From NCBI GenBank assembly GCA_910583555.1, contig CAJTXO010000005.1:62001-126000 (forward strand): a stretch of 64,000 nucleotides of DNA, written 5' to 3'. The position numbers and the translations under genes are program-made. The stretch is from an uncultured Eubacterium sp. GTDB taxonomy: Bacteria > Bacillota > Clostridia > Lachnospirales > Lachnospiraceae. The notes below the pieces were generated by a model. It did no database searches, had not been told where the DNA came from, and was given only the letters and a program-made list of their open reading frames with translations. Positions 8,468 to 16,268 of this stretch are shown here, piece by piece; the stretch's first letter is position 1; every line of letters begins with the position of its first letter.

Positions 8468-9571
8468 ATGCAGGATCTCACAAACAAACTGCTGCTTTTT
8501 ATATGCGGCATCTGCATCGAATGGTATGCAGGTGTAAACGATGCCGCCGGTTTTGCCCTTACCATATCCCTTATTTTGAGCTGCCTGTGCACGTATTTTT
8601 CCAACCGCCGCATATGCGGCGCATGTATCGCGCTCTACTGTGTGATGAGTTTCATCTGGCCGGCCTTTGTCCCATATGTTCCGCTATTTTTTTACGATAT
8701 GATGGCCACCGGGCAGAATATGTTAATGGCTGCCGTCATTCCGGCGTGTATCAATGCCGTATTCTGCCTGTACCCGACACTTTCGTTTCCTTTTTTACTC
8801 TCCCTGGCCTTCACTTTTTTACTGGCCTCTTACAGCAGGAAAAACGAAACACTCTTGCGGAAACTGCATCAGATCAGAGACCGCAGCACGGAGGCGGAGA
8901 TCCATCTGAAGGAACGGAATCAGGCGCTCATCCAGAAACAAAATTTTGAAATCCACGCGGCGACGCTTGCGGAGCGGAACAGGATTGCCAGAGAAATCCA
9001 CGACAATGTGGGACATCTGCTGACCCGCTCGCTTTTGCAGACCGGAGCGCTGAACGTGACCAATCAGGACCCCTCCCTGGCGGAGCCTCTCGCGACGCTG
9101 AACGATACGCTGAACACCGCGATGACGAGCATCCGCACGAGCGTCCACGACCTGTATGACGAATCGATCGACCTCCGCCATGTCCTGCAGGAGATCATCT
9201 CACAGGACCACGCCATTCCGATCCGTCTGGAATACGATGTAGAACATGAACTGCCGCGGGAGATCAAGTACGCGTTCATCTCGATCGTAAAGGAAGCCAT
9301 TCACAACATAGACAAACACAGCAGCGGCACCGCCGGCAAAGTGACCGTGCGCGAACACCCCGGCTTCCTCCTGCTGCAGATCCGCGACAACGGCGAATGC
9401 CAGAGCGATCCGTTCGCTTCAGACGGCATCGGACTTTCCGGCATCCGTGACCGGGTGACGTCGCTCGGCGGAACGCTACGGATCGACACGAAGCACGGAT
9501 TTCAGATCAACATTACCGTTGCGAACCAACGGCTTCACAGCGAAAATCATAGACAGAAACGGGGGATTTGA
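8468..9571 (+). CDS. NarL-type sensor histidine kinase
   Basis: A 367-residue membrane kinase. Residues 1-118 contain several hydrophobic helices with almost no extracytoplasmic loop, as in DesK/LiaS-like intramembrane sensors. A coiled coil (about 120-160) leads into the HisKA_3 domain, with ERNRIAREIHDNVGH and the phospho-acceptor His178. The HATPase domain follows, with N-box HNIDKHSSG and G-box DGIGLSGIRDR. GGAGGG precedes the ATG. The stop overlaps the response regulator start by one base. It lies divergent to the ABC exporter operon, the layout of self-regulated resistance modules, so it probably senses membrane stress or an exported compound (inference). Confidence 0.92.
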   Translation: MQDLTNKLLLFICGICIEWYAGVNDAAGFALTISLILSCLCTYFSNRRICGACIALYCVMSFIWPAFVPYVPLFFYDMMATGQNMLMAAVIPACINAVFCLYPTLSFPFLLSLAFTFLLASYSRKNETLLRKLHQIRDRSTEAEIHLKERNQALIQKQNFEIHAATLAERNRIAREIHDNVGHLLTRSLLQTGALNVTNQDPSLAEPLATLNDTLNTAMTSIRTSVHDLYDESIDLRHVLQEIISQDHAIPIRLEYDVEHELPREIKYAFISIVKEAIHNIDKHSSGTAGKVTVREHPGFLLLQIRDNGECQSDPFASDGIGLSGIRDRVTSLGGTLRIDTKHGFQINITVANQRLHSENHRQKRGI

Positions 9572-10206
9572 TGAATGTTTTGATCATTGACGACGACCAG
9601 CTTGTTTCCTTCTCTCTCAAAACGATACTGGAGGCGAGCGGTCAGGTAAACATCGCCGGGATCGGTGACAGCGGTGCGGCCGCCATCGAGCTCTACGAAT
9701 CGGTAAGGCCCGATATCCTTCTTATGGATATTCGGATGGAAGGCATGAGCGGGCTCGATGCGGGCGCTCACATTCTCCGCGCGCATCCCGAGGCAAAAAT
9801 ACTGTTCCTGACAACGTTTTCCGATGACGAGTACATCGTAAAGGCGCTGCGGATGGGGGCCAAAGGATACATCCTGAAACAGAACTTCAACAGCATCGTG
9901 CCCGCGCTTTTAGCGATCGAGGGGGGCCAAAACGTATTTGGCGATGAGATTACCGGAAAACTGCCCGCGCTCATGTCGGCGTCATCCGATACGTCCCAAT
10001 ATGAAAAATATGATATTTCAGAGAGGGAACAGGACATCATCTCTCTCGTCGCCGAGGGACTGAACAACCGGGAAATCGCGGAAAAACTTTATTTGAGCGA
10101 GGGCACGGTCCGCAACTATCTGAGCCATATCCTCGAAAAACTCGGACTGCGTGACCGCACCCAATTGGCCGTTTTTTATTACCGGGGGACACGTTCCGCG
10201 GAGTAG
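9571..10206 (+). CDS. LuxR/NarL-family response regulator
   Basis: A 211-residue regulator with a receiver domain (residues 1-120; acidic triad DDD at 7-9, phospho-acceptor Asp53 in LLMDIRM, a Thr in LTTFSDD and Lys105 region) and a LuxR-type helix-turn-helix near residues 145-205 (LVAEGLNNREIAEKL and EGTVRNYLSHIL). The ATG at 9571 overlaps the kinase stop codon (TGATG) and has GGGGGA upstream. It is the cognate partner of the kinase and the likely activator of the divergent ABC operon. Confidence 0.93.
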   Translation: MNVLIIDDDQLVSFSLKTILEASGQVNIAGIGDSGAAAIELYESVRPDILLMDIRMEGMSGLDAGAHILRAHPEAKILFLTTFSDDEYIVKALRMGAKGYILKQNFNSIVPALLAIEGGQNVFGDEITGKLPALMSASSDTSQYEKYDISEREQDIISLVAEGLNNREIAEKLYLSEGTVRNYLSHILEKLGLRDRTQLAVFYYRGTRSAE

Positions 10207-10207
10207 C

Positions 10208-10232
10208 CGGAAATTTTTTCCGAAAATTTTTT
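10208..10232 (+). terminator. Weak hairpin terminator after the response regulator
   Basis: A CGGAAA/TTTCCG stem with a 3-base loop is followed by AAAATTTTTT, starting just after the stop codon at 10206. Confidence 0.4.
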
Positions 10233-10253
10233 ATAAATAAATGAAAATTTCTC

Positions 10254-10282
10254 TTGATTTCAACCCTTCTATATAATAAACT
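10254..10282 (+). promoter_or_regulatory. Possible promoter of the XRE regulator gene
   Basis: TTGATT (10254-10259) and TAAACT (10277-10282) are spaced by 17 bases. A TATAAT at 10272 is too close to that -35 box. CTAG-flanked AT-rich sequence at 10281-10304 could be an autoregulatory operator (inference). Confidence 0.35.
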
Positions 10283-10316
10283 AGATTATATAGATTTTTA
10301 CTAGGAGGCTCTGATT

Positions 10317-10679
10317 ATGGACGTAATGGAAAAAGTAGACTTTAAAAAAGTCGGAAAACGAATGAAACAGCTGCGAAATGAACAAGGGATCACACAGGAA
10401 AAAGTCGCGAAGGACCTCGGCAGCACGATTGCCTTTGTGAGTAATATAGAAAACAACCGCACAAAGATCAACCTGCGCGTACTTATGTATTACTCTAAAC
10501 TGTGCCACATCTCCATTGATTCCCTGTTGAACGCAGGCATCCCGGATCTGATCCCCGCCGACGATGACACCGTCGTCGAACAGGAAATTGCCCGGGTACT
10601 TAAATATTATAATAAGAACGAAAAAATAAAAATCTTAAACATGTTAAAGATCGGAAAGGATCTCGAGCTGGACATTTAA
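10317..10679 (+). CDS. XRE-family helix-turn-helix regulator
   Basis: A 120-residue DNA-binding protein. The Cro/C1-type helix-turn-helix spans about residues 8-62 (RMKQLRNEQGITQEKVAKDL, then IAFVSNIENNRTKINL). The C-terminal half is helical and lysine-rich (YYNKNEKIKILNMLKIGKDLEL). GGAGG lies upstream of the ATG. It is monocistronic, closed by a strong terminator. The target is unknown. Confidence 0.88.
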   Translation: MDVMEKVDFKKVGKRMKQLRNEQGITQEKVAKDLGSTIAFVSNIENNRTKINLRVLMYYSKLCHISIDSLLNAGIPDLIPADDDTVVEQEIARVLKYYNKNEKIKILNMLKIGKDLELDI

Positions 10680-10693
10680 AAAGGCAAACCACA

Positions 10694-10738
10694 AAAACTC
10701 CGTGTCGGCCGGCAGGCCGGTTCACGGAGTTTCCTTTT
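10694..10738. terminator. Strong bidirectional terminator
   Basis: AAACTCCGTG pairs with CACGGAGTTT around an inner GC-rich GGCCGG/CCGGCC region, followed by TTCCTTTT on the plus strand and by a T tract on the minus strand. It separates the convergent XRE and HD-GYP genes. Confidence 0.85.
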
Positions 10739-10745
10739 ATCCGGA

Positions 10746-11441
10746 TCAGTACGGTGCGGTTCTATCCTTGATCATATCTACCATATAGGGGACGATGTTC
10801 GGATCAAACTGCTTTCCGCTACACTCTTCAAGCTCTTTCAATATGTACTGTTCGTCGTGGTGCTCTTTATAGACGCGGCGGCTCGACATCGTATCGTACG
10901 AGTCCGCCACACAGATGATGCGGGCGAACAACGGGATCTCTTCGCCCTTCAATCCCTCATTATACCCTTTTCCGTCATATCTCTCATGGTGGTACCTGGC
11001 GCCCTCACTGATGCCGTCGATTGCCGTAAAATCCTGCAGGATCTCGCCGCCGATCGATGGGTGGTTGCGGATCATCTGCACTTCCTCCTCTGTCAGTTTC
11101 CCCGGCTTTTTTAAAATGGAATCGGGAACACCTATTTTTCCGATATCATGTAACATCGCCACGTAATATATCTTTTCCTGATCCTCTTCACTCATCCCCA
11201 TCCTCTTCGCGATCTCACGGGAATACGTGGCCACACGGATCGAATGACCATTCGTATCCTTGTCTTTCGCATCGATCGCATGGGCGAACGTCTCCATCGA
11301 CTGTTTCAGTATCGACTGGTAACTCGTATTTTTTCTCTCTAAACTCCTCATGGTCAGGCGGACGTAGAGAGAACAAAACACGATGCAGACAAGCACGCAT
11401 ACCATTCCCGCAAGCAGCCACACATAAACACTATTTTCCAT
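10746..11441 (-). CDS. Membrane-anchored HD-GYP-like phosphohydrolase
   Basis: A 231-residue protein with one N-terminal membrane helix (about residues 6-27) followed by an HD domain. It shows HAIDAKDKDTNGHSIRV, the metal-binding LHDIGKIGVPD, NHPSIGGEIL, YHHERYDGKGYNEG and CVADSYDTMSS. This is the HD-GYP pattern of cyclic-di-GMP phosphodiesterases, but the GYP motif reads GYN. The activity is plausible, not proven. It lies 16 bases after the HAD gene on the same strand and may be co-transcribed with it. Confidence 0.85.
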   Translation of the reverse strand: MENSVYVWLLAGMVCVLVCIVFCSLYVRLTMRSLERKNTSYQSILKQSMETFAHAIDAKDKDTNGHSIRVATYSREIAKRMGMSEEDQEKIYYVAMLHDIGKIGVPDSILKKPGKLTEEEVQMIRNHPSIGGEILQDFTAIDGISEGARYHHERYDGKGYNEGLKGEEIPLFARIICVADSYDTMSSRRVYKEHHDEQYILKELEECSGKQFDPNIVPYMVDMIKDRTAPY

Positions 11442-11457
11442 CGCATGTTCCTTTCAA

Positions 11458-12252
11458 TTACAATTTAATCAATTCCTTTAGTACCCCGTTCTCCGTGCAG
11501 GCGCCGCATACGTCCGTAGCCACCGCCTTCAGCTCTTCTCTCGCATTCGCTACGGCAAAACGCTTTGCCGCCCGTTTCAGCATGTCGATATCGTTCTGGT
11601 TGTCCCCGAATGCCATCGTTTCCTCTCTCGTTATCCCCAGCGTTTCCTGAATAAACGCCACCGCGCTTCCCTTTCCGGCATCCTTCGGCACACAGTCGAG
11701 CCACTGGATCCCGGCCAGATTAAGCCGCACGCGGTTTTCCCATTTGGGGCGGAACCACGGATCCGTCAGCGCTTCTACCATATTGTGGTGGTAGAGGGAA
11801 ACCTTGACGATCTCATCGCGCACATTCTTTTTCAGATCGCCCACCGCCTCAATGTCATATCCATAGCTGTTCACCATCCAGCGGTACATCTCCGAATCGG
11901 CGCTGCTCGCGTACGCGCGCTTTCGTCCATTGACCATCACATCACACTGTGGGATCTTCCTCACATCGTCAATGATCTCGTCACACATTTCTTTGGCCAT
12001 CACTTTCGAATACAGGCACTCGCCCTGATAAAACACCATACTTCCGCCGTCTACGGCAAAATAGATCTCATCCGCTACCGGAGCGAACAATTTCTCCAGG
12101 CTCACGAGCTGCCGGCCGCTGCACACGGCAAATACGATTCCTTTTTCCTTTAATTTCCGTATCGCGTCATAGTAACCCGGATGAAACGATTCAACCGAAC
12201 CGCCATCTTTCACAAGCGTTCCGTCCACATCACTGACGACAAGACGAACCAT
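11458..12252 (-). CDS. Cof-type HAD-superfamily hydrolase
   Basis: A 264-residue haloacid dehalogenase-type phosphatase, class IIB (Cof/YidA-like). Motif I is SDVDGTLV with the nucleophile Asp at the N-terminus, motif II is VCSGRQ, and motif IV is FGDNQNDIDML near residue 215. These enzymes dephosphorylate sugar phosphates, FMN or similar; the substrate here is unknown. The ATG at 12252 (MVRLVVSD) is preferred over 12276 because AAGGAGAG lies at the right distance. Confidence 0.9.
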   Translation of the reverse strand: MVRLVVSDVDGTLVKDGGSVESFHPGYYDAIRKLKEKGIVFAVCSGRQLVSLEKLFAPVADEIYFAVDGGSMVFYQGECLYSKVMAKEMCDEIIDDVRKIPQCDVMVNGRKRAYASSADSEMYRWMVNSYGYDIEAVGDLKKNVRDEIVKVSLYHHNMVEALTDPWFRPKWENRVRLNLAGIQWLDCVPKDAGKGSAVAFIQETLGITREETMAFGDNQNDIDMLKRAAKRFAVANAREELKAVATDVCGACTENGVLKELIKL

Positions 12253-12334
12253 ACCACCACCCTCTCCTTTCCCCATGTCTCGACCCCCTCTTTTTCAAAT
12301 GCCGCTATTGGCACCGTGGTCTGCCTGTTAAGAA

Positions 12335-12387
12335 AGCCCGGTCAGTATGAAGGAACTCTCACTGGTCCCCTTGCTGCCAACCGGGCT
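12335..12387 (-). terminator. Putative terminator after ilvC
   Basis: AGCCCGGT and ACCGGGCT pair around a 37-base loop just after the ilvC stop. On the minus strand the stem is followed by TTTCTTAAC, a modest T tract. Confidence 0.5.
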
Positions 12388-12399
12388 GAATGCACATGC

Positions 12400-13422
12400 T
12401 TAGTTATTGATCAGTTTATCTTCGCCATTCCAGCTGTAAAGCTTACGGATATCCTCGCCGATCACCTCTGACGGATGCTCGGAAGCCCTCTTCCTCATCG
12501 CGCGGAAGTGAGCCTGGCCGCCTGCCTCTGACATATCCAGAAGGAATTCTTTGGCAAACGAACCGTCCTGTATATCGCTGAGGATCTTCTTCATCGCCTT
12601 CTTCGTATCCTCGGTGATGATCTTCGGTCCTGTCACATAATCGCCGTACTCCGCCGTATTGGAAATCGAATAGCGCATACCCGCGAAACCGCTCTGGTAG
12701 ATGAGATCCACGATCAGCTTCATCTCGTGGATACACTCAAAATACGCGTTCCTCGGATCGTATCCTGCCTCGCACAGCGTCTCAAAACCTGCCTGCATCA
12801 GCGCGCACACACCGCCGCACAGGACAGCCTGCTCACCGAACAGGTCAGTCTCGGTCTCGGTGCGGAACGTCGTCTCAAGAACGCCGGCTCTCGCCCCGCC
12901 GATCGCGAGCGCGTACGCCAGCGCCATGTCAAGCGCCTTTCCTGTCGCGTCCTGCTCTACTGCCACCAGACAAGGAACACCTTTTCCTGCCTGATACTCG
13001 CTGCGTACAGTATGTCCCGGCCCTTTCGGCGCGATCATCGTCACATCGACATCTTTCGGCGGCACGATCTGGCCGAAATGAATGTTAAAGCCGTGTGCGA
13101 ACATCAGCATATTTCCCGCTTCCAGATTTGGCTCGATGGACTCTTTGTACATCTTCGCCTGAAGCTCGTCATTGATCAGGATCATAATAATATCTGCTTT
13201 TTTCGCTGCCTCTGCTGCCGTATATACATCAAATCCCTGAGACTCTGCCTTTGCCCATGATTTCGAGCCTTCATACAGGCCGATGATCACGTTGCAACCA
13301 CTCTCTTTCGCATTCAATGCGTGGGCATGTCCCTGACTGCCGTACCCGATGACAGCAATCGTCTTGCCGTCCAAAAGTCCGAGGTTACAGTCACTTTCAT
13401 AATAAATCTTTGCGTCTGCCAT
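12400..13422 (-). CDS. ilvC: Ketol-acid reductoisomerase
   Basis: IlvC isomerises and reduces acetolactate or acetohydroxybutyrate with NAD(P)H and magnesium, the second step of valine/isoleucine synthesis. The 340-residue length is that of a class I enzyme. The cofactor-binding GYGSQGHAHALN is at about residues 26-37. The substrate domain shows FAHGFNIHFG, APKGPGHTVR, the metal-binding DLFGEQAVLCGG and ECIHEMKLIVDL. GGAGGAAAA precedes the ATG. It lies about 185 bases after ilvN on the same strand, the usual ilvN-ilvC order, although the catalytic ilvB subunit is not next to it. Confidence 0.96.
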   Translation of the reverse strand: MADAKIYYESDCNLGLLDGKTIAVIGYGSQGHAHALNAKESGCNVIIGLYEGSKSWAKAESQGFDVYTAAEAAKKADIIMILINDELQAKMYKESIEPNLEAGNMLMFAHGFNIHFGQIVPPKDVDVTMIAPKGPGHTVRSEYQAGKGVPCLVAVEQDATGKALDMALAYALAIGGARAGVLETTFRTETETDLFGEQAVLCGGVCALMQAGFETLCEAGYDPRNAYFECIHEMKLIVDLIYQSGFAGMRYSISNTAEYGDYVTGPKIITEDTKKAMKKILSDIQDGSFAKEFLLDMSEAGGQAHFRAMRKRASEHPSEVIGEDIRKLYSWNGEDKLINN

Positions 13423-13454
13423 TTTACTTTTCCTCCTAGATTATAATATATAAA

Positions 13455-13475
13455 GCCCCTCCAGAGTTTGGAGGA
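13455..13475 (-). other. Small hairpin in the ilvN-ilvC gap
   Basis: CCTCCA/TGGAGG pairs with a short loop and is followed on the minus strand by GGCTTTATAT, then by the ilvC ribosome site. It could be a weak attenuating or processing hairpin. The rest of the gap is mostly the duplicated ilvN tail. Confidence 0.35.
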
Positions 13476-13508
13476 TGGTTTTCCATTTTACGATGACGCG
13501 GTTTCCTC

Positions 13509-13710
13509 ACGCGTCCTGCTCGTCCAGAAATCCTCTCGCCAGTCCGGTGATCCCTGTGCGCACGAGTTCCTTGATCTCATATCCGTTCAAAAGCTTTGTA
13601 AACGCATCTACGCGTCCTGCTCGTCCAGAAATCCTCTCGCCAGTCCGGTGATCCCTGTGCGCACGAGCTCTTTGATCTCATATCCGTCCAAAAGCTTTGT
13701 AAACGCATCT
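13509..13710. repeat. 101-bp tandem duplication of the ilvN 3' end
   Basis: Bases 13509-13609 and 13610-13710 are two adjacent 101-bp copies differing at three positions. The right copy is the translated end of ilvN. The left copy is untranslated: 101 is not a multiple of three, and the junction makes a TAG at 13608-13610 directly after the normal last residues. The left copy still shows the ancestral reading ending in TGA at 13507-13509. Confidence 0.95.
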
Positions 13711-14105
13711 AACTTCGCCTGGTTTCCCGTCAGCTCGATCATCATCGTGTCCGAAGCGACATCCACGATCTTCGCCCGGAATATTTCGACGATGGCGTTA
13801 ATGGACGGTCTGGCCTCCTGCGCCGCCGCCACCTTTACGAGAATGAGCTCCCGGCAGACGGACGCGTCTCCGGTCAGTTCTTTTACCTCGATCACATTTT
13901 CCAGTTTGGAGATCTGCTTCTCGATCTGGTCGAGAATGATCTTGTCTCCGGTCACGGCTACCGTCATCCGGGAAACCGCCGGATTTTCGGTCTCCCCGAC
14001 CGTAAGGCTGTCAATGTTATACCCCCGGCGGCTGAATAGGCCGACGACACGGGACAACGCACCCGGCGTATTATCAATCAATATAGATAGCACCATTGTT
14101 CGCAT
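13608..14105 (-). CDS. ilvN: Acetolactate synthase small (regulatory) subunit
   Basis: IlvN binds the catalytic acetolactate synthase subunit and confers valine feedback inhibition. The 165-residue protein has an N-terminal ACT domain (about 4-76; TMVLSILIDNTPGALSRVVG and YNIDSLTVGETE) and the C-terminal small-subunit domain (about 85-158). The ATG at 14105 is chosen because AAGGAGTG lies eight bases upstream; an in-frame GTG three codons earlier is too close to that site. Its own consensus promoter lies upstream. The 3' end is duplicated in tandem downstream without changing the protein end. Confidence 0.95.
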   Translation of the reverse strand: MRTMVLSILIDNTPGALSRVVGLFSRRGYNIDSLTVGETENPAVSRMTVAVTGDKIILDQIEKQISKLENVIEVKELTGDASVCRELILVKVAAAQEARPSINAIVEIFRAKIVDVASDTMMIELTGNQAKLDAFTKLLDGYEIKELVRTGITGLARGFLDEQDA

Positions 14106-14133
14106 GGCTTTCACTCCTTACTTTTCCGAAATA

Positions 14134-14162
14134 ATTGTACCAATTTCAACCAGACTTGTCAA
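14134..14162 (-). promoter_or_regulatory. sigma-A promoter of ilvN-ilvC
   Basis: TTGACA (14157-14162 on the minus strand), a 17-base spacer and TACAAT (14134-14139) stand about 30 bases before the ilvN start. This leaves a leader too short for a T-box or attenuator. Confidence 0.75.
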
Positions 14163-14172
14163 CCACCCCGCA

Positions 14173-15222
14173 CTATTTCTTCTTTCCCTTTTCCTCATAG
14201 ACAAAGTCCCGAAAAGCCGTTTTATTTTTCACCAGATCCGGCACGAGGCACTGCTGCTCATCGATCACCTGGCTCGAATACCCGTCGTCGGTCGGCAGGC
14301 TGAACTGTTTTAAATCCATGGTCCCCATCTTCACAACCGCCAGTAAATAGGAATAGATCTCATCCTCTTTCAGATCCGTCTTCACATTCGGAAGGATGAC
14401 CTTCACGAGTTCCATCCACTCCGTGGGTGACATCGACTTTACTTTTTTCAGAAGTGCCTGCATCACGAGACGCTGGCGCTCCGTGCGCCCGTAGTCATCC
14501 CCCTTGCCGGAAGCGGTGAGAACGGCCGGATAACGTCCGTTTTTCATTTTTCCATGCCGGATGCGACAGTACCCGAGCGCCTGATAACCGTTTAGCACCT
14601 GTTTTCCGACTTTCACATTTCGGTATTTTTTTCTCTTAATGTAGTTCGTATCGTTCAGGTTGACCGCTTCTGACTCCGTGAGTGTTGCTTCCACGCCGCC
14701 CACGGCGTTGATCACCTCGACAAACGCGTCGAAATTCACCTCCGCGTAACCGTCCACCTTGATGCCGAAATTATTGGCCAGCGTTTCGTAAAGGAGGCGA
14801 ACGCCGCCGAGCGCATAGGCAGAATTTAATTTCTGGCTGCCGTGGCCGGGGATCGGCACGTACATATCCCGCATCAGTGAAGTCACCTTTAATTTTTTAT
14901 GTTTCATATCCAGCGTGGCGATCATCATGGAATCCGACCGCCGGGACGCCCCTTTTGTATTTTGCTCGTCGGGATTTTTATCGGTGCCGACGACTAAGAC
15001 GTTTATGATCTCCGAATCACTGACCGTATCGTATTTGGATACATCAACTTTATCCAGGGAATTCTCAATGTCAAAATTTACCATGCTGATAAAGCCGGTC
15101 GCGTAGTACTGCGCCGTCGCCGCCGCGCTCCCCACGCCGATACTTAAAAGGATGCCCAGGACAAGTAAGATCTTGCCCGCCACTTTTTTCTTCCCTTTTG
15201 CTTTCTTTTTCGCTTTCGCCAT
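14173..15222 (-). CDS. LytR-CpsA-Psr (LCP) family cell-wall ligase
   Basis: LCP proteins attach lipid-linked polymers such as teichoic acids or capsule to peptidoglycan outside the membrane. The 349-residue protein starts with a lysine-rich cytoplasmic segment, one membrane helix (about residues 15-38) and the LCP domain (about 85-245) with NVLVVGTDKN, SRRSDSMMIATLDMKHK, SLMRDMYVPIPGHG, LNSAYALGG and GYCRIRHG, including the conserved Arg/Asp of the catalytic site. GGAGGAG precedes the ATG at 15222; an ATG 33 bases upstream has a poorer context. Two glycosyltransferases lie directly upstream, fitting surface polysaccharide assembly. Confidence 0.92.
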   Translation of the reverse strand: MAKAKKKAKGKKKVAGKILLVLGILLSIGVGSAAATAQYYATGFISMVNFDIENSLDKVDVSKYDTVSDSEIINVLVVGTDKNPDEQNTKGASRRSDSMMIATLDMKHKKLKVTSLMRDMYVPIPGHGSQKLNSAYALGGVRLLYETLANNFGIKVDGYAEVNFDAFVEVINAVGGVEATLTESEAVNLNDTNYIKRKKYRNVKVGKQVLNGYQALGYCRIRHGKMKNGRYPAVLTASGKGDDYGRTERQRLVMQALLKKVKSMSPTEWMELVKVILPNVKTDLKEDEIYSYLLAVVKMGTMDLKQFSLPTDDGYSSQVIDEQQCLVPDLVKNKTAFRDFVYEEKGKKK

Positions 15223-15265
15223 CTTCTCCTCCGTTCCTAATGCCCTCCGCCGCACAACAGCCAGA

Positions 15266-16192
15266 TCATAAGATCATAAGCAAGGCAATATTTCTGATCC
15301 ATCCGCTTTTCCAAAAACCATACCGGATCGTATACAACCGCCTCCGCCAGAAACCGGCGTCACCCATGCGGGCAAACGCCCGTACAGCCGGGTATTCCTC
15401 CAGTTCAGACTGGAACATCCGGTAAAACGCCTTTCCCTGGGCAAATGTCAGCTCCAGTGCTTTCCTCTGCCTGCCCAGCTCGGACACACGCTTTTTCACA
15501 TAATCCTTAAAACTGCTTCCGCCAATCATATTACCACGATGCTGGCGATATTGCAAGGTTGTTTCCGCGAGATACGAAATTTTTCCAAAATGACTGCAGA
15601 TCAGCGCCAGCCACCAGTCGTGCACGCGCACCTCATCCGGCAGCGTATCCAGATAGGGCAGGACGGCCTTATTTATCATAACCGTGCAGCCAATGCACTT
15701 ATTTTCCATGAGAAGCTGTACCGCATCGGTCTTCGTCGCGTCCAGATGGCTTTCCTCGTGAAACGAACCGCACTGTCTGCCGGTCTCACTGTCAAAGATC
15801 ATCGCATCCGTAAATACGAGGAGCGGCATGCTGCCTGTTTTCGTATATTGCTGCTCCAGCTTTTCCATTTCGCGCATCGTGCGGGCAATCTTGTCAGCAT
15901 CCCATATATCGTCCTGGTCACACAGCATAATGTACGGGCTCTGGCTTCTTCTGATCCCCTCGATAAAATTTTTCACATAGCCGAGGTTTTTTTCATTTTC
16001 ATGTACGCGGATATATTCATATTTTTCTTCGTATTCCCTCGCGATCTGAACGGTTTCGTCCGTGGAACCGTCGTCGCATATTTCGATCGTTATATCATCC
16101 CGTCCGTTTGCCAGGATCGAATCCAGCTGTTCCCTCAGATAAGGCGCGCCGTTATAGGCAGCCAGCACGATATGGATGCGTGATCCCTCCAT
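15266..16192 (-). CDS. Family 2 glycosyltransferase (rhamnosyltransferase-like)
   Basis: A 308-residue GT-A fold transferase. It shows IHIVLAAYNGAPYLREQLDS at the N-terminus, CDDGSTDET, the DXD-type metal site LCDQDDIWDADK and a C-terminal helical tail with hydrophobic stretches (about 275-305). It resembles the RfbF/RgpB-like enzymes that add rhamnose to surface glycans; the sugar is inferred. It lies about 75 bases downstream of a second glycosyltransferase and about 45 upstream of the LCP gene. Confidence 0.88.
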   Translation of the reverse strand: MEGSRIHIVLAAYNGAPYLREQLDSILANGRDDITIEICDDGSTDETVQIAREYEEKYEYIRVHENEKNLGYVKNFIEGIRRSQSPYIMLCDQDDIWDADKIARTMREMEKLEQQYTKTGSMPLLVFTDAMIFDSETGRQCGSFHEESHLDATKTDAVQLLMENKCIGCTVMINKAVLPYLDTLPDEVRVHDWWLALICSHFGKISYLAETTLQYRQHRGNMIGGSSFKDYVKKRVSELGRQRKALELTFAQGKAFYRMFQSELEEYPAVRAFARMGDAGFWRRRLYTIRYGFWKSGWIRNIALLMIL

Positions 16193-16268
16193 CGTCTTCC
16201 CCTCTTCCTCTAGCGGACAAAATCAACCTCTTCCCGCGGGCGAAATTACTTCCTTTTTTCGAGCGCAG

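Noticed and set aside
12400..14162. T-box or attenuator upstream of ilvN/ilvC
   Set aside because: The promoter lies only about 30 bases before the ilvN start, and the ilvN-ilvC gap holds the duplicated tail, not a T-box fold.
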